64,000 nucleotides of DNA from Dyadobacter sp. Leaf189 (GTDB taxonomy: Bacteria; Bacteroidota; Bacteroidia; Cytophagales; Spirosomataceae). Location of the stretch: the NCBI RefSeq assembly GCF_001424405.1, contig NZ_LMPS01000004.1:864537-928536 (forward strand), in the 5' to 3' direction. The notes beneath the pieces were generated by a model. That model saw only the letters and a list, made by a program, of their open reading frames with translations, did not search any database and had not been told where the DNA came from. Positions 43,874-54,062 of this stretch are shown here, in pieces. How positions within the stretch are numbered: position 1 is the stretch's first letter; each line of letters starts with the position of its first letter. The position numbers and the translations under genes were made by a program.

Positions 43874-44299
43874 ATGGGGTTTAATTTGTAGTATATATTA
43901 AAATAGTACAATCAGAGAAGGCATTGCAAAAGTTACTTAGACTAAGATACGTCCAACGGAAACTGGGAAATACTATTTAGATCTATTCTTTTGAACAGCT
44001 GCGTATAGCTAAGCCGTGCAGATTGTAAAAGTTAAAAGATGTTAAAGGTAATTATACGAAAAAGTTAACAAATAGAGAGTTATGTTAACATTTATATAAT
44101 AAGAGACTGTTTTTAGCAAAATTTTCAACATTTACAAAATCGTTAAAAAACCCCGATATGAATTATAATATTTTCCAAAAACGCATGTCAAACCAAAGTA
44201 TATTTTGAAAATTCGCAATAGAAACGTTGTAATGGTTAAACTAATAATTAATTTTGCAACATTGTGTTAACATAACTACAACTAATTCTTTAATCACGT
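43874..44299. promoter_or_regulatory. AT-rich divergent regulatory region with repeated GTTAAC boxes
   Basis: These 426 bases between the M20 gene and the first tandem susC gene hold no gene I can support. They are AT rich. The palindrome GTTAAC occurs at 44064-44069, 44084-44089 (20 bases on, two helical turns) and 44266-44271; the last two are within TGTTAACA. The promoter of susC is at 44227-44256, so the third box lies at the expected transcription start. Confidence 0.5.
44227..44256 (+). promoter_or_regulatory. Promoter of the first tandem susC/susD pair
   Basis: TTG at 44227-44229, a 19-base spacer, then TAATTTTG at 44249-44256 gives a textbook Bacteroidota promoter. The start of transcription would be near 44263 and the leader about 37 bases. 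Confidence 0.65.
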
Positions 44300-47200
44300 A
44301 TGAGGAAGTTTCTATTATCCCTACTGGGCTGCATGGTGCTTTTGTGCACGCAATTGTATGCGCAGGATCGGGCTGTGACTGGCAAGGTCACCGCTGAAGA
44401 TGGCTCAGGGCTCCCCGGTGTCAACATTTCTTTGAAAGGTACTACTCGCGGTACTACCACCGACACGCAGGGTGAGTACTCGATCTCAGCTGCACAAGGC
44501 TCTACTTTAGTGTTCAGTTTTATCGGCTTCCAGTCTCAGGAAGTGGAGGTAGGCAATCAGACTACGATCAATGTATCTCTTAAAAACGACGTGAGCCAGT
44601 TGCAGGAAGTTGTTGTAACTGCCCTGGGACAAGAGAGAAAAAGAAATGAGCTGGTATATGCTGCCCAGACGGTAAATGCAGAACAGATCACACAGGCGCG
44701 TAACCCGAGTGTAATGAATGCACTTTCTGGTAAAGTGGCCGGTCTGGATATCAAGACAAATAACAACATGGGTGGATCGACCAGCGCGGTTATCCGTGGT
44801 TACAAATCCATTACCGGTAACAACCAGGCTTTGTGGGTTATTGACGGTGTACCCGTTTCTAATGCAAACACGAACACTTCTGATCAGCAAACAGGACGCG
44901 CCGGAACTGACTACGGTAATGCCGCAGCCGATATTAACCCGGACAACATCGCTTCTGTTAACGTTTTGAAAGGTGCTGCTGCAACTGCATTGTACGGTTC
45001 ACGTGCATCAAATGGTGTTATTTTGATTACTACCAAACAGGGACGTAAAAACAGCTTTGACATAACTGTCAACAGCGGTGTTACCTGGGGTAAAATTGAC
45101 AAGTCGACATTTGTAAAATATCAGAACGAATATGGTGCAGGTTACGATGGTGACCGGGCTAAAACCCGTTTTTACCGTGGCAACCTGGGCTCAGGAGAAG
45201 GTAACATCACGCTATTTGATGCAGATGCTTCTTTCGGTCCGAAATTTGATCCTTCTGTGATGGTTTATCAGTGGGATGCATTGGATCCAAGCTCTCCTAA
45301 CTACCAAAAAATGACTCCCTGGGTTGCAGCTAAAAACGGCCCTGCTTCTTTTTATGAAACAGGCTTAAACTCAAACCAGAGCATCAGCATCACAGGTGGC
45401 GGCGAAAACACAACCTTCAAAGTTGGTTACACACGTAACGACGAAAAAGGTGTGCTGCCAAACAGTAAACTTGGAAAAAACCTGTTCAACTTCTCAGCTA
45501 CTTTCGACATTACGAAAAAGCTTTCTGTTCAGGCAAATGCGAACTATTCGCAAATCAAAGGTCTTGGCCGCTACGGAACTGGTTATGATGGCAAAAACCC
45601 TAACCAGCAGTTCAGACAGTGGTTCCAGACCAACGTTGACATACTTGAACAAAAAGATGCTTATTTCAGAAACCAGCAGAATGTAACCTGGAACTGGGGT
45701 AGCCCGACAGCTCGTTTCGAGAATAATGGACCTATCTACTCAGAAAACCCATACTACTCCCGTTACCAGAACTATTCAAACGATACGCGTGATAACTTCT
45801 TCGGTTATGCGCAGGCTGTCTACAAAATCGCTCCTTGGGTTGACGTGACAGGCCGCTTCGCTTATAACGGAACACAGGATTTTCAGGAAGAAAGAATTGC
45901 ATTCGGTAGCGCTGATCCAGCTGAATACAGCCGCTACAACCGTGCTTTCAATGAAACCAACCTTGACGTAATCTTCAACTTCCGCAAAGCCATTACCAAA
46001 GACATTAACTTCTCTGGTTTGGCGGGTGGAAGCATGCGCAGATCCAAGCTGAATGCAGTAAGAGCGAAAACAAACGGAGGTATGGTTGTACCGGGACTTT
46101 ACTCCCTGCTGAACTCTATCAACCCGATCGAAGCTCCTTCTGAAACTTACCAGCGCATTGGTGTGGATGGTCTTTATGCACAGGCTTCTTTTGGTTACAA
46201 AGACCTTGTTAACCTTGACCTTACAGCAAGACAAGACAAATCTTCTACGCTTCCGAAAGACAATAATACTTACTTCTATCCAGCGGTAGGTGCCAACTTC
46301 AATTTCTCAAATCTTCCGGGCCTTGGACTGGACTGGCTGACAATGGGTAAGCTGAGCGCCAACTATGCAGAAGTAGGTAATGATGCACCATGGGGAAGTA
46401 TCCTGGACGTGTATGACAAACCAACCGGTATCGGATCAATTCCATACTTCACGTTGCGTAACACGAAAAACAACCCTAACCTGAGATCAGAGCGTACAAA
46501 AAGCTATGAGTTCGGATTGGAAACTGCTTTCCTGAATGACCGTGTAGGTTTTAATTTCACTTACTACCGCTCACAAACACTTGATCAGATCCTGCCAGTT
46601 TCGATTTCTGCTGCAACTGGATTTGCTTTCAAGTATATCAACTCAGGGGAAGTACAAAACAAAGGTATCGAGATCTCTGCTTACGTAACTCCGGTTAAAA
46701 CAGCTGACTTCTCATGGACAATCAATGCAAACTTTGCACGTAACAGAAACAAGGTAATCAGCCTGTATGAAGGTGTTGAAAACGTTCCTGTTGCTTCCCT
46801 GCAAGGTGGAGTTTCCCTGAATGCTGCTGTTGGACAGCCTTTCGGTATCATCAGAGGTACAGATTTCGAATACCACGAAAATGGACAGAAAATCGTTCGT
46901 TCAAATGGTATGTATGCAGCATCTGCAAGTTCTGCTAAGATCATTGGTAACCCTAATCCAGACTGGATCGGTGGTGTTAGCAACAATTTGAAATACAAAT
47001 CCATTGCATTGAGCTTCCTGCTTGATATTCGTCACGGTGGAGATGTGTGGTCACTGGATCAGTGGTATGGAGAAGGAACTGGTCTTTATCCGATCACAGC
47101 CGGACTTAACGAACTTGGCAACCCAAAAAGAGACCCTGCTTACAACTACGATGCAAAGGGTAACAAACTAGGCTTGACAGACAAACCAGGTGGTGTGTTG

Positions 47201-47575
47201 TTCCCAGGTGTAAAAGCAGATGGTACTCCAAACGACGTGAGAGCAGAAAACTCTGACGGTAACGGAAACACGGCATACGGATACCCTGCTAACCCGCCAC
47301 GTGCGATGTACATTTACGATGCAAGCTATATCAAATTGAGAGAGGTTGCATTGACTTACTCAATTCCTCAGGATATCGTTGCGAAACTGCGCGCATTCAA
47401 AGGAATCGACGTTTCTGTAATTGGACGTAACCTATGGATCATCCACAAAAACATGGATTTCCAGGATCCGGAAGAAGGTTTGGGATCAGGACAGCTGAAC
47501 GGTGCAGGTGGATATCAAAGTGGTGCGTATCCGGCAGTTAGAAGTTATGGATTCAATGTTAAACTGCGTTTTTAA
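44300..47575 (+). CDS. SusC/RagA-family TonB-dependent transporter (tandem pair 1)
   Basis: A 1091-residue outer-membrane transporter with a signal peptide (1-21, QLYAQ), a carboxypeptidase-regulatory-like domain (about 24-100: VTGKVTAEDGSGLPGVNISLKGTTRGTTTDTQGEYSI), a plug starting at QLQEVVVTALGQ, the SusC signature ALYGSRASNGVILITTKQG (about 229-247), and a barrel ending GFNVKLRF. It has no STN domain, unlike the SusC at 29361-32930, so it is not coupled to a sigma/FecR pair. Its SusD partner follows six bases later. The codons look simpler and more AT-ending than in most neighbours, as seen in highly expressed genes; I have not computed this. Confidence 0.95.
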   Translation: MRKFLLSLLGCMVLLCTQLYAQDRAVTGKVTAEDGSGLPGVNISLKGTTRGTTTDTQGEYSISAAQGSTLVFSFIGFQSQEVEVGNQTTINVSLKNDVSQLQEVVVTALGQERKRNELVYAAQTVNAEQITQARNPSVMNALSGKVAGLDIKTNNNMGGSTSAVIRGYKSITGNNQALWVIDGVPVSNANTNTSDQQTGRAGTDYGNAAADINPDNIASVNVLKGAAATALYGSRASNGVILITTKQGRKNSFDITVNSGVTWGKIDKSTFVKYQNEYGAGYDGDRAKTRFYRGNLGSGEGNITLFDADASFGPKFDPSVMVYQWDALDPSSPNYQKMTPWVAAKNGPASFYETGLNSNQSISITGGGENTTFKVGYTRNDEKGVLPNSKLGKNLFNFSATFDITKKLSVQANANYSQIKGLGRYGTGYDGKNPNQQFRQWFQTNVDILEQKDAYFRNQQNVTWNWGSPTARFENNGPIYSENPYYSRYQNYSNDTRDNFFGYAQAVYKIAPWVDVTGRFAYNGTQDFQEERIAFGSADPAEYSRYNRAFNETNLDVIFNFRKAITKDINFSGLAGGSMRRSKLNAVRAKTNGGMVVPGLYSLLNSINPIEAPSETYQRIGVDGLYAQASFGYKDLVNLDLTARQDKSSTLPKDNNTYFYPAVGANFNFSNLPGLGLDWLTMGKLSANYAEVGNDAPWGSILDVYDKPTGIGSIPYFTLRNTKNNPNLRSERTKSYEFGLETAFLNDRVGFNFTYYRSQTLDQILPVSISAATGFAFKYINSGEVQNKGIEISAYVTPVKTADFSWTINANFARNRNKVISLYEGVENVPVASLQGGVSLNAAVGQPFGIIRGTDFEYHENGQKIVRSNGMYAASASSAKIIGNPNPDWIGGVSNNLKYKSIALSFLLDIRHGGDVWSLDQWYGEGTGLYPITAGLNELGNPKRDPAYNYDAKGNKLGLTDKPGGVLFPGVKADGTPNDVRAENSDGNGNTAYGYPANPPRAMYIYDASYIKLREVALTYSIPQDIVAKLRAFKGIDVSVIGRNLWIIHKNMDFQDPEEGLGSGQLNGAGGYQSGAYPAVRSYGFNVKLRF

Positions 47576-47581
47576 AAAAAT

Positions 47582-49042
47582 ATGAAAAGATTAATCATTT
47601 TCTTTCTTCCAATCCTGCTGATGACCGCGTGTGTTGACAGCCTGGATGATTACAATGTGGATGCAAAGCGTCCGTCGGAGGTACCGCCGGTTACGTTGTT
47701 CTCCAATGCTTTGAAAGGGCTTGCTGATACATTGACCAGCCCCAACGTGAATGTGAACAACTACCGTTTATACGTACAACACTGGGCAACAACCACTTAC
47801 CTGGATGAGCCTCGCTACAATGTAACAGCACGTACGGTTCCTCAGGCTTTTTGGCAGGGAATTTACAAGGGTGTAATCTCTGATTTGAACGAAGCACGCA
47901 GACTGTTGAAAGAGGACGAATTCATCGTTCCTGCAAACAGAGATGTACAGCTTGCTCAGATAGAAGTTGTGGAAGTAATGGCCTGGGCCGCGCTTGTGAA
48001 CACGTTTGGTAACGTTCCTTACTCAGAAGCTTTGAACCCGGACAATGTTCTTCCAAAATACGACGATGCACAAACTGTTTACAACGATTTGCTTGCACGT
48101 CTGGACGTTGCAATTCCGAAATTCAGCACGAACGGAGTTGGATTTGAAAACGGCGATTTGCTTTACGAAGGAGATCTTTCGCAATGGGTTAAGTTCTCAA
48201 ATTCTTTGAAACTGAAACTGGCGATGATCATTGCTGACAGCGATCCTGCAAAAGCGAAAACACTGGTAGCACAAGCGGCACCAAATGTTTTCACTTCGAA
48301 CAACGACAATGCGGCATTCCCTTACATTGATACCCCGCCAAACTATAACGTAATTGCGCAAAATCTGAACCCGCTGTATACCAGCCGTCAGGATTTTGTA
48401 GCCTCAGCAACGATCGTTAACCCAATGAATGATCTGAATGACCCCAGACGTGCTGCATTCTTTACTGATATTAACGGTAAATATGTAGGCGGAAACTACG
48501 GTTTTTCAAATACCTATTCGGCATTCTCTCACGTGGGTGATAACATCATCGAGCCGGATCTGGAAGGCATTCTTCTGGATTACGCAGAAGTTGAGTTCCT
48601 ACTAGCGGAAGCTGTTGAAAGAGGTTTCATTGCAGGTACTGCTGCAGAGCACTACAACAAAGGCATTGGTGCTTCTATCGAATACTGGATGAGCAATATC
48701 AACAAGCCTGCTGCTGAAATTACAGCTGCTACAACTGCTTACCTGGCACAACCAAAAGTGGCTTATGCTACTGCTGCTGCCAACTGGAAAGAGAAAATCG
48801 GCTTCCAGAAATGGCTTGCACTTTACAACAGAGGTTGGGAAGCATGGGTTGAATGGAGAAGATTGGATTTCCCAAGATTGTTGCCTCCAACAGGTGGTAA
48901 TGCACCTGCCGGACTTGCAATCCCTACCCGGATGATCTACCCGATCAATGAGCAAACGCTGAACGGAGCAAACCGTGAAGCAGCTGCAACTGCTATCGGC
49001 GGAGACGTTGTTACTACCAAATTGTGGTGGGACAAATTCTAA
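47582..49042 (+). CDS. SusD/RagB-type surface lipoprotein (tandem pair 1)
   Basis: A 486-residue lipoprotein with Cys17 after MKRLIIFFLPILLMTA. The pattern is the SusD-like_2 subgroup: ARRLLKEDEFIVPANRDVQLAQIEVVEVMAWAALVNTFGNVPYSEALNPD (about 100-150), LLDYAEVEFLLAEAVERGF (about 322-340) and QKWLALYNRGWEAWVEWRRLDFPRL (about 410-435) near the end. It forms the lid of the transporter encoded just before it. Substrate is unknown: there is no glycosidase, lyase or sulfatase beside it, so a non-polysaccharide nutrient such as a peptide is possible. A hairpin terminator follows. Confidence 0.93.
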   Translation: MKRLIIFFLPILLMTACVDSLDDYNVDAKRPSEVPPVTLFSNALKGLADTLTSPNVNVNNYRLYVQHWATTTYLDEPRYNVTARTVPQAFWQGIYKGVISDLNEARRLLKEDEFIVPANRDVQLAQIEVVEVMAWAALVNTFGNVPYSEALNPDNVLPKYDDAQTVYNDLLARLDVAIPKFSTNGVGFENGDLLYEGDLSQWVKFSNSLKLKLAMIIADSDPAKAKTLVAQAAPNVFTSNNDNAAFPYIDTPPNYNVIAQNLNPLYTSRQDFVASATIVNPMNDLNDPRRAAFFTDINGKYVGGNYGFSNTYSAFSHVGDNIIEPDLEGILLDYAEVEFLLAEAVERGFIAGTAAEHYNKGIGASIEYWMSNINKPAAEITAATTAYLAQPKVAYATAAANWKEKIGFQKWLALYNRGWEAWVEWRRLDFPRLLPPTGGNAPAGLAIPTRMIYPINEQTLNGANREAAATAIGGDVVTTKLWWDKF

Positions 49043-49060
49043 CCCGAAAGTCATACAAAA

Positions 49061-49093
49061 CAAAAAAAGGCGGACAGTGTCCGCCTTTTTTTG
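49061..49093 (+). terminator. Rho-independent terminator after tandem pair 1
   Basis: A 15-bp stem (49061-49075 with 49079-49093; core AAGGCGGAC / GTCCGCCTT) has a three-base AGT loop and a run of T in its right arm. It separates the two susC/susD units. Confidence 0.92.
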
Positions 49094-49250
49094 TTTTAGC
49101 AGTAAAATACAATTTAGCCAATATTAACTGTAACCGATTGGTCACATTTCGATTGTACAGATAATTTTGAATAAAAACCCTTTTACATGCAATTTCGGCC
49201 TAATAAATCTTTTTGGAGTAAATATTCTTTTGAGTTTCGTAAAAATGCTG

Positions 49251-49280
49251 TTGTAATTGTCAGGACAAATATTATTTTTA
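49251..49280 (+). promoter_or_regulatory. Promoter candidate of tandem pair 2
   Basis: TTG at 49251-49253, a 19-base spacer, then TATTTTTA at 49273-49280. This is one base off TAnnTTTG and has the same spacing as the promoter of pair 1. The susC start is 31 bases downstream. Confidence 0.45.
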
Positions 49281-49311
49281 CAGACAATTATTTTATAACA
49301 AACCTAACTTA

Positions 49312-52300
49312 ATGAAAAAATTTCTATTACCCTTCTTGGGGGGCTTGCTGCTGCTTTGCAGCCAGGTCTACGCCCAAAGCAGAGAGGTGACCGGGACGGT
49401 TACTTCCAAAGACGACGGGTCATCTCTTCCCGGCGTATCTATCAGGGTTGCCGGAACAAACACCGGTACGCTTACCAATGACAAAGGCGAATACAGCATT
49501 AATGCGCGCCCGGGTCAAACACTTATTTTTTCTTTCGTCGGCTTCCTTAACCAGGAGCTGAAAGCGCCGGCGTCAGGCAATTTGGACGTAGTCCTGACAC
49601 TGGACGAACTTGCATTGAATGAGGTTGTGATCACGGCGGGCGGTTTAACTGCGCAGCGCCGCGAGCTGGGTAACCAGTCCACTACCGTAAAAGCGCAGGA
49701 CATTGTACAGGGTAAGCCGATCAGTGTGGCGGCGAGTCTTGCAGGTCGTGTGCCGGGATTGCTGGTAATGGGTGTGAGCAGCGGGGTGAACCCTAACTAC
49801 CGTCTGGTACTTCGCGGTAACCGTTCACTTACGGGTAACAACCAGGCGCTCGTTGTCATCGACAACATCATTTCCACAAATGATATACTTGGAAACCTCA
49901 ACCCTGAGGACATCGAGGATATCCAGGTTTTGAATGGAGCAGGTGCAGCGGCATTGTACGGATCGGATGCATCCAACGGTGCACTTATCGTGACTACCAA
50001 AAAAGGTAAATCAGGTGTAACCCAGTTCAAGATCTCCAACACAACTACGCTTGAGAAAGTAAGTTTTCTTCCTCAGCTGCAGAAAGGTTTTGGTTCAGGA
50101 ACAACACCGGATGATGTACCATCTTATACCCCTTACGAAAACCAGCAGTACGGACCTGCGTTCGATGGTTCGATGGTGAATATTGGAAAGCCGCTGGAAG
50201 ATGGTTCTATTCAGACTGTACCTTATTCAGCGCAAAATTTCCGTGAAGATTTCTGGAACACCGGCGTTGCAAACCAGACTGACCTTAGTGTTACTTCGGG
50301 AGATGACAAAGGCACATTCTACCTGTCTGCACAGTATTTTGACCAAAAATCAACTGTTCCTTATGACGGGTACAAGCGTTACAGCGTGCGTGCCAATGTT
50401 GTGCGCCACATTTACAAAAACCTGACGGCGTCATTCAACACCAACTTTATAGCAGGCCGTACCAACACAAGTAGCGCGACGGGCGCGGCGTATGAAAACC
50501 TTTTGATGTCGCCCAGCCAAGTGGATGTAACGAAGTATGAGGACTGGCAGAATAATCCATTTGCTAACCCAAATGGTTATTTCAACGAATATTATCAAAA
50601 CCCTTACTTCACACTATCCAACAACCGTTGGAATCAGCGTAATGATTATCTGCAGGGTAATATGGAATTGAAATGGAATCCACTGAAACCATTAACATTC
50701 ACTTACCGAGTGGGTATGAGCGGACGGAATTTGTCTGGTAAAGTACATCAAGGTAAGTTCACTTATACTGATTATACAAAAAGCATCTCAGGAAGTTCGA
50801 AGACAGATATCGCTGGTCAGGTTGTTGATTATGCAGGTTATACGACGCAGTTTGTCAACGACTTCTTAGCTGAATTTAAAACAAATCTGAGTCCTGCATT
50901 CAACCTGAATGTTGCCGTGGGAACGACTGTTCGTGAGAATGCAACAAAAGCAATGGGTGTTGTAGCTAATGGTCTCGTAATTGACGGACTTTACAACATC
51001 GGCAACAGCCTTAACCCGCCGATTGCAAACGAAGGAAACTATAAAGCACGCCAAATCGGTGTGTATGGAGAAGCACGTCTTGGATTTAAAGAATTGCTTT
51101 ACCTTCACGTGACAGCAAGAAATGACTGGCGTTCAATTTTGGCAAAAGAAAACCGTTCATTCTTCTATCCGTCTGCTGACATTTCTTTCATCGCCAGCGA
51201 CGCTATTCCGGCACTTACCAATTCCGACATCCTGCAAAGCTTGAAGTTACGCGCGGGTTACTCACAGGTTGGCCAGGTGAACCTGGGCAACAACCGGGAT
51301 TTCGGCCCTATTCCATTGAATAACCTCGGCGCATACTCACTGAGCAGCACCTTCTCACAAGGCTACGGATATCCCTATACAAGTGGTGCCGGTTTTGTGC
51401 TGGATAATACACTTGTTTCCTCCAACCTGAAACCTGAGATCACAACAGGAATTGAGGGTGGTATCGATTTCGAATTCCGCCCATGGAGCATAGGTGGTGG
51501 TATTACTTTCTACAAAACCAACACAGTTGATCAAACCATCACTGTTTTGATTCCTAACTCGACCGGCTTCGGATCTTTGAGAACTAACATCGGTGAGGTA
51601 GAAAACAAAGGGATTGAAGCGTCCTTGAACATTACACCTATCAAAACCGCAACAGGACTGACAGTTCAACTTGGTGGTAACTACACTTACAACCAGAATG
51701 AAGTACTTTCTCTTTCTGCACAATCAAATGAGCTGAGTGTTGGTTCTTCGGGTTCTGCTGCGAAAGTTATCGCTAAAGTAGGCTCTCCTTTCCCGCTTCT
51801 TCAGGTAACTGATTACAACCGCGATGACCAGGGAAGAATCATCGTTGATTCGAAAACAGGGTACCCTTCTACGAATGGCACTTTCAAGGATGTAGGTATT
51901 ACCAACCCGCCGCACATTCTTGGCTTGAATGGAACAGTTAGCTACAAGAAATTGAGATTGAGCTTACTGTTCGAGTACCGTAATGGTCATTATATTTTTA
52001 ACTCAGTTTCCGGAGGATATGACTTTTCTGGTGCTGGCGTTCGCACTGGCTGGTACAACAGGGACCGTTTTGTGATTCCAAATTCTTCTTACCTGAATTC
52101 AGAAGGCCAGTATGTAGAGAACACCAACATTGCGGTAAGAAGTGGTGGTGCTGATTTCTGGACTGATGGAACAAGAAATACCAACATTGGTCAGAACTAC
52201 ACCAACTCTGCGGGTTTCTGGAAATTGCGTGAAGCATCCATTGGCTACGACCTGCCTGCCGGATTACTCGACAAAACAAAAGTAATTAAAGGTGCAAGCA

Positions 52301-52467
52301 TCAGCGTTCAGGGAAGAAACCTCTTTATATGGGCGCCAAAATCAAACCTGTACACCGATCCAGAGTATAGCGCATTAGGTTCAGACAGCAATGCGGTAGG
52401 TTTTACCAGCCTTGGACAAACACCGCCTGCGCGTTATTTCGGCGGCACCTTATCACTAACATTCTAA
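49312..52467 (+). CDS. SusC/RagA-family TonB-dependent transporter (tandem pair 2)
   Basis: A 1051-residue outer-membrane transporter with a signal peptide (1-22, SQVYAQ), a carboxypeptidase-regulatory-like domain (about 25-105: SLPGVSIRVAGTNTGTLTNDKGEYSI), a plug (LNEVVITAGGLTAQRRELGN), the signature ALYGSDASNGALIVTTKKG (about 220-238) and a C-terminal FGGTLSLTF. The first 40 residues are very like those of the transporter at 44300 (M.KFLL..LG..LLLC.Q.YAQ), but the rest has diverged, so the pair is an old duplication or two members of one family. It has no STN domain. Confidence 0.95.
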   Translation: MKKFLLPFLGGLLLLCSQVYAQSREVTGTVTSKDDGSSLPGVSIRVAGTNTGTLTNDKGEYSINARPGQTLIFSFVGFLNQELKAPASGNLDVVLTLDELALNEVVITAGGLTAQRRELGNQSTTVKAQDIVQGKPISVAASLAGRVPGLLVMGVSSGVNPNYRLVLRGNRSLTGNNQALVVIDNIISTNDILGNLNPEDIEDIQVLNGAGAAALYGSDASNGALIVTTKKGKSGVTQFKISNTTTLEKVSFLPQLQKGFGSGTTPDDVPSYTPYENQQYGPAFDGSMVNIGKPLEDGSIQTVPYSAQNFREDFWNTGVANQTDLSVTSGDDKGTFYLSAQYFDQKSTVPYDGYKRYSVRANVVRHIYKNLTASFNTNFIAGRTNTSSATGAAYENLLMSPSQVDVTKYEDWQNNPFANPNGYFNEYYQNPYFTLSNNRWNQRNDYLQGNMELKWNPLKPLTFTYRVGMSGRNLSGKVHQGKFTYTDYTKSISGSSKTDIAGQVVDYAGYTTQFVNDFLAEFKTNLSPAFNLNVAVGTTVRENATKAMGVVANGLVIDGLYNIGNSLNPPIANEGNYKARQIGVYGEARLGFKELLYLHVTARNDWRSILAKENRSFFYPSADISFIASDAIPALTNSDILQSLKLRAGYSQVGQVNLGNNRDFGPIPLNNLGAYSLSSTFSQGYGYPYTSGAGFVLDNTLVSSNLKPEITTGIEGGIDFEFRPWSIGGGITFYKTNTVDQTITVLIPNSTGFGSLRTNIGEVENKGIEASLNITPIKTATGLTVQLGGNYTYNQNEVLSLSAQSNELSVGSSGSAAKVIAKVGSPFPLLQVTDYNRDDQGRIIVDSKTGYPSTNGTFKDVGITNPPHILGLNGTVSYKKLRLSLLFEYRNGHYIFNSVSGGYDFSGAGVRTGWYNRDRFVIPNSSYLNSEGQYVENTNIAVRSGGADFWTDGTRNTNIGQNYTNSAGFWKLREASIGYDLPAGLLDKTKVIKGASISVQGRNLFIWAPKSNLYTDPEYSALGSDSNAVGFTSLGQTPPARYFGGTLSLTF

Positions 52468-52477
52468 TTAAATACCA

Positions 52478-54052
52478 ATGAAAAGATATAACATCAGTTG
52501 GATGCTGGCAGTGCTTGTCACGGTCCTGTCATCTTGTAGTGATTATCTCGATATCAACACCAACCCCAACCAGGCTACAACTGTACAGCCACTGCTCGTA
52601 TTACCGGCAGCTATCACGGGAACGGCTTCGGTATCGAGCCAGTATAATAGCTATGGCGGTCATTTTGGCGGCTATATTGCTAACGCCGGCGGTTTCTCAG
52701 GTTTTGGCAATTTGTTCAACTACCAGCTAATCCCTGACAACTACAATGCATTGTGGGTAAATGCCTATGACAATCTGAACGATTACAAATATGTAATGGA
52801 CCAGACAAAAGGCGACGACAAGCTGGCTTATGCCAATGCCGCTGCCAACATCATGGTTGCATATAATTTTCAGAAGCTCGTTGATGCATTTGGTGACGTG
52901 CCTTACACGGAGGCTTTGCAGAACAATGCAAACCTGACACCTAAGTATGACGATGCAGCAACCATCTACCAGGATCTGGTAACGAAGCTGGACGAAGCAA
53001 TTGCCCTTATTGATGCAGCAGAGTTTCCAACTGCACTTAACTCGTCTTCCGATCCGATGTTCGGCGGGGATATGACGAAATGGAAGCGATTTGCTAACAC
53101 CATCAAGCTGCGCATTTTGATCCGTGTTTCTGGCGTGCCTGCACTTTCATCATTTGTCACAACGAAATTTGCTGCGATGGACAAAACGCTTGGCTTCATT
53201 GCTGATGATGCGATTGTGAATCCTGGCTATGTAAAAGATAAGCCAAATCCACTTTGGAACACCTGGGGATATCAGACAACCGGCGCACTTGCCAACTCTT
53301 CCCGCATTCCAACTGAATTCGCTTTCGGGTTTTACAAAGGTCCAAAATTAACTGACAATGGGAGAGGCTCGGTGATCTACAAAAACTTCGCAACCAACAC
53401 GCCGGTGAACCAGCTTGGCGACGAGGTAGATGCACCAACAATCATTACCAATTACTCTACCTGGTATACCGGAACTTTCAGCAGCGCTTCCAGCATCAGC
53501 AATGCATTAGGTGTCTTGAAAGGACCTGGTCAGGGACAAGTACTAATGCTACTGGCAGAAGCGAAATTCCTGCAGGCAGAGGCGCAATTGAAAGGCTTGC
53601 TTACCGGCGACTATGCGGCAACTTTTGATGCTGGTATTGCGGCATCTTACACTTACCTGTATAAAGATGTAACTAACGTAGTGGCCGCAGGAAAGAACGT
53701 GGCCACAGACGTTGCAGCTTACAAAGCCGACAATGACGAAAGTTACCTTGTAAACATCAAGCTGGCCACAACACCTGCGCAGCGCCTGGAAGCAATTATC
53801 ACCCAGAAATGGATTGCAGTAAATATGATCAACTCAGAAGAGGGTTACAATGAATTCAGGAGAACAGGCTATCCCGTTACACAGCCAAATGGTGATGGTT
53901 ATCGTAACATTGCCTCTATGCTGTCAACCTCCACACGTGCTGACAAGCTTCCTTCGAGAATCCTTTATCCGACTTCCGAGCAATCATACAATGCCGGAAA
54001 TTACAGAGTGATTAACCCGTTTACTGATTTGATCTTCTGGGATCCTAACTGA
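52478..54052 (+). CDS. SusD/RagB-type surface lipoprotein, SusD-like_2 group (tandem pair 2)
   Basis: A 524-residue lipoprotein with Cys20 (LVTVLSSC) followed by SDYLDINTNPNQATTVQPLLVLPAAITG, the usual opening of the SusD-like_2 group. Other landmarks are ANIMVAYNFQKLVDAFGDVPYTEALQ (about 125-150), WKRFANTIKLRILIRVSG (about 203-220), LLAEAKFLQAEAQLKG (about 357-372) and ITQKWIAVNMINSEEGYNEFRRTGYP (about 443-468). It lies ten bases after susC and ten before the next lipoprotein gene, so the three are one transcript. Confidence 0.93.
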   Translation: MKRYNISWMLAVLVTVLSSCSDYLDINTNPNQATTVQPLLVLPAAITGTASVSSQYNSYGGHFGGYIANAGGFSGFGNLFNYQLIPDNYNALWVNAYDNLNDYKYVMDQTKGDDKLAYANAAANIMVAYNFQKLVDAFGDVPYTEALQNNANLTPKYDDAATIYQDLVTKLDEAIALIDAAEFPTALNSSSDPMFGGDMTKWKRFANTIKLRILIRVSGVPALSSFVTTKFAAMDKTLGFIADDAIVNPGYVKDKPNPLWNTWGYQTTGALANSSRIPTEFAFGFYKGPKLTDNGRGSVIYKNFATNTPVNQLGDEVDAPTIITNYSTWYTGTFSSASSISNALGVLKGPGQGQVLMLLAEAKFLQAEAQLKGLLTGDYAATFDAGIAASYTYLYKDVTNVVAAGKNVATDVAAYKADNDESYLVNIKLATTPAQRLEAIITQKWIAVNMINSEEGYNEFRRTGYPVTQPNGDGYRNIASMLSTSTRADKLPSRILYPTSEQSYNAGNYRVINPFTDLIFWDPN

Positions 54053-54062
54053 AAAATTTGAT

